Shown: in pieces, positions 15,896 through 16,531 of the stretch
Layout of the letters: each line of letters opens with the position of its first letter
Numbering within the stretch: position 1 is the first letter of the stretch
Origin: an uncultured Rhodanobacteraceae bacterium
Lineage (GTDB): Bacteria; Pseudomonadota; Gammaproteobacteria; Xanthomonadales; SZUA-5
DNA: 16,531 nucleotides
Assembly: GCA_937928755.1 (NCBI GenBank)
Contig: CALEZI010000024.1
Coordinates: 1-16,531, forward strand
Direction of reading: 5' to 3'
Notes under the pieces: generated by a model
What the model saw: the letters and a program-made list of their open reading frames with translations, nothing else
Database searches by the model: none
Told to the model about the DNA's origin: nothing
Translations under genes and position numbers: made by a program

Positions 15896-16107
15896 ACTGC
15901 AACAGCAACCACCGCGAGCGCGCCACAGCGCCTTGTCAAGCGCCACGGACAACCTTTGTTCAGCGAGACGAAAGTCTGAATATACAAGGCCTTGCAACTC
16001 GGCACTCAGCGGAGAGCGAAGTCGACCAGCGACTTGCGCGACGCGTAGCAGGCTGTGCACAAGCGCCGCGCGACGTTTCCGGTCCGCGCCAGAAGTCAAG
16101 CCCGAAT

Positions 16108-16137
16108 CGATCGGATTTTACTGAAAATAGTCGATCG
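16108..16137. other. AT-rich segment between CGATCG pairs, candidate unwinding element
   Basis: CGATCG occurs at 16108-16113 and 16132-16137. The 18 bp between them (GATTTTACTGAAAATAGT) are AT-rich and can form a short ATTTT/AAAAT hairpin. The segment lies between the two DnaA-box triplets, which suits a duplex-unwinding element, but this role is inferred. Confidence 0.4.
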
Positions 16138-16211
16138 TCAGTTAGCGCAACTAGCTCGACCGAAACTCACCAAGTGTCGCTAAGTCATTGCTGCTGCGTC
16201 ATTCCCGACGA

Positions 16212-16246
16212 TTATCCACATCAGCTGTGGATAAGCTTGTGGATGA
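16212..16246. promoter_or_regulatory. DnaA-box triplet 2
   Basis: TTATCCACA (16212-16220) and TGTGGATAA (16226-16234) are perfect consensus boxes facing each other across 5 bp. TGTGGATGA (16238-16246), with one mismatch, follows after 3 bp. Spacing and orientation are exactly those of triplet 1, 351 bp away. Confidence 0.8.
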
Positions 16247-16315
16247 CACTCAACGGAGGCCGTGAAAGGCGCGTCGCTACGGCCTTCCCGTCACTTTGGC
16301 GAGTCCCTCGCCAGT

Positions 16316-16395
16316 TTCATAAACATGAATCAAAACAACATCTTGGCATATTTCTTGTTGCGCCACTTGACAATACTGAAACAATTCTTGCGAGC
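16316..16395. other. AT-rich tract right of DnaA-box triplet 2
   Basis: This stretch is visibly richer in A and T than anywhere else in the window (for example TTCATAAACATGAATCAAAA and GGCATATTTCTTGTTG). It includes TTGACA (16368-16373 approximately) but no convincing -10 hexamer downstream. Unwinding element or promoter region are both possible. No gene is supported here. Confidence 0.4.
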
Positions 16396-16477
16396 TGCCG
16401 GCGCCTGTGCAAAACATTTTGTGCAGTGCAGCACGCGGAGTGCAGCCAGCGCTGCCCGCACGGTGCAAGCGCTTGGT

Positions 16478-16531
16478 GGGTCCAGACTTGTCTGGACGCT
16501 CCCCCGCTTCAATGCTGGAAAAGCGTCCAGA
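16478..16531. repeat. Dispersed nested palindrome, copy 2 (cut by window end)
   Basis: The left arm (16478-16500) is identical over 23 bp to the reverse complement of the right arm of copy 1 (3621-3643). A 21-bp loop of unrelated sequence follows, then the first 10 bases of the opposite arm (AGCGTCCAGA, 16522-16531), where the window stops. The arm is itself an 18-bp palindrome, GTCCAGAC-TT-GTCTGGAC (16480-16497). Loop length is conserved (20 and 21 bp) while loop sequence is not. Confidence 0.85.

Larger units (their letters stand above)
15753..16531. other. 779-bp non-coding region, candidate replication origin (oriC)
   Basis: No open frame here has credible codon use, a ribosome binding site or a recognisable family. 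What it holds instead is two DnaA-box triplets of identical geometry, extra relaxed boxes at 16054-16062 (TGTGCACAA) and 16406-16414 (TGTGCAAAA), and AT-rich stretches (16114-16131 and roughly 16316-16395) that stand out in an otherwise GC-rich window. The combination fits a bacterial oriC. A dnaA promoter region or a plasmid or chromid origin remains possible; dnaA, dnaN, rpmH, parAB and repA are all absent from the window, so the gene context that would confirm it cannot be seen. Confidence 0.6.

Noticed and set aside
9561..15926. A stop-free minus-strand frame of about 2121 codons lying opposite the exoprotein and kinase genes
   Set aside because: Very long antisense frames are common in GC-rich genes. 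The translated product is Arg/Ala/Gly/His-rich with no domain, while the plus-strand frames contain complete, ordered family motifs. It also runs through a hairpin-bearing gap without any sign of a start signal.
15855..16124. Plus-strand 89-codon open frame in the right-hand gap
   Set aside because: It overlaps the DnaA boxes, has a Ser/Arg-rich shadow-like composition, no ribosome binding site and no recognisable family.
16368..16400. TTGACA as the -35 of a promoter
   Set aside because: No -10-like hexamer occurs 16-18 bp downstream (the sequence there is GCGAGC), and no gene start follows within the window.
16277..16512. Two minus-strand open frames of 60-63 codons near the right end
   Set aside because: They overlap each other, one starts inside the dispersed palindrome, and neither has a ribosome binding site or the strong G/C third-position bias of real genes here.
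1..16531. CRISPR array, tRNA, rRNA, insertion sequence or prophage
   Set aside because: No regularly spaced direct repeats, no tRNA cloverleaf or conserved rRNA sequence, and no transposase, integrase or phage protein were recognised on either strand.

Overview
The window is GC-rich, densely coding DNA, probably from a gammaproteobacterium of the Lysobacterales (Xanthomonadales), possibly a Rhodanobacteraceae-like lineage. This is inferred from family content: a TonB-dependent receptor with an Xanthomonad-type ITVTA segment, an SSS-domain hybrid kinase with a NarL-type partner, a CSLREA-type secreted beta-helix protein ending in LFANGFE, a membrane Ser/Thr kinase with repeats, and many palindromic intergenic repeats. 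No rRNA, tRNA, CRISPR array, transposase or phage gene was seen. Both ends of the window lie in repeats, so it may be a contig broken at repeats.

Layout. The left part (155-6727) is on the minus strand. In transcription order it holds a TonB-dependent outer-membrane receptor (6727-4535) with its own intrinsic terminator, a NarL/LuxR response regulator (4358-3696), and a 1114-residue hybrid histidine kinase with an N-terminal solute-symporter domain (3499-155). The last two match the CrbS/CrbR (MxtR/ErdR) type, which in Vibrio and Pseudomonas controls acetate and C2 metabolism. A 245-bp divergent gap leads to the plus-strand half. There an ECF sigma factor, a one-TM anti-sigma candidate and a secreted HEAT-repeat protein form a tight operon (6973-9366). 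They are followed by the 1132-residue CSLREA/beta-helix exoprotein (9591-12989) and a transmembrane Ser/Thr kinase (13233-15752).

The last 779 bp (15753-16531) hold no credible gene. They contain two DnaA-box triplets with identical spacing (15861-15895 and 16212-16246). The second includes two perfect TTATCCACA boxes facing each other. Two AT-rich stretches lie beside them. This is the best candidate for a replication origin (oriC), or at least a DnaA-binding region such as a dnaA promoter; dnaA itself is not in the window.

Almost every gap between separately transcribed genes holds a palindromic or inverted-repeat element, and the elements belong to several unrelated sequence families. One family, with arms containing GTCCAGAC..GTCTGGAC, occurs twice: between the two-component genes (3577-3644) and at the right end of the window beside the candidate origin (16478-16531, cut by the end). 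These elements and the origin-like region are the main unexplained structures. The genes themselves read as envelope sensing and secretion functions; no gene cluster here is clearly a new defence or metabolic system.
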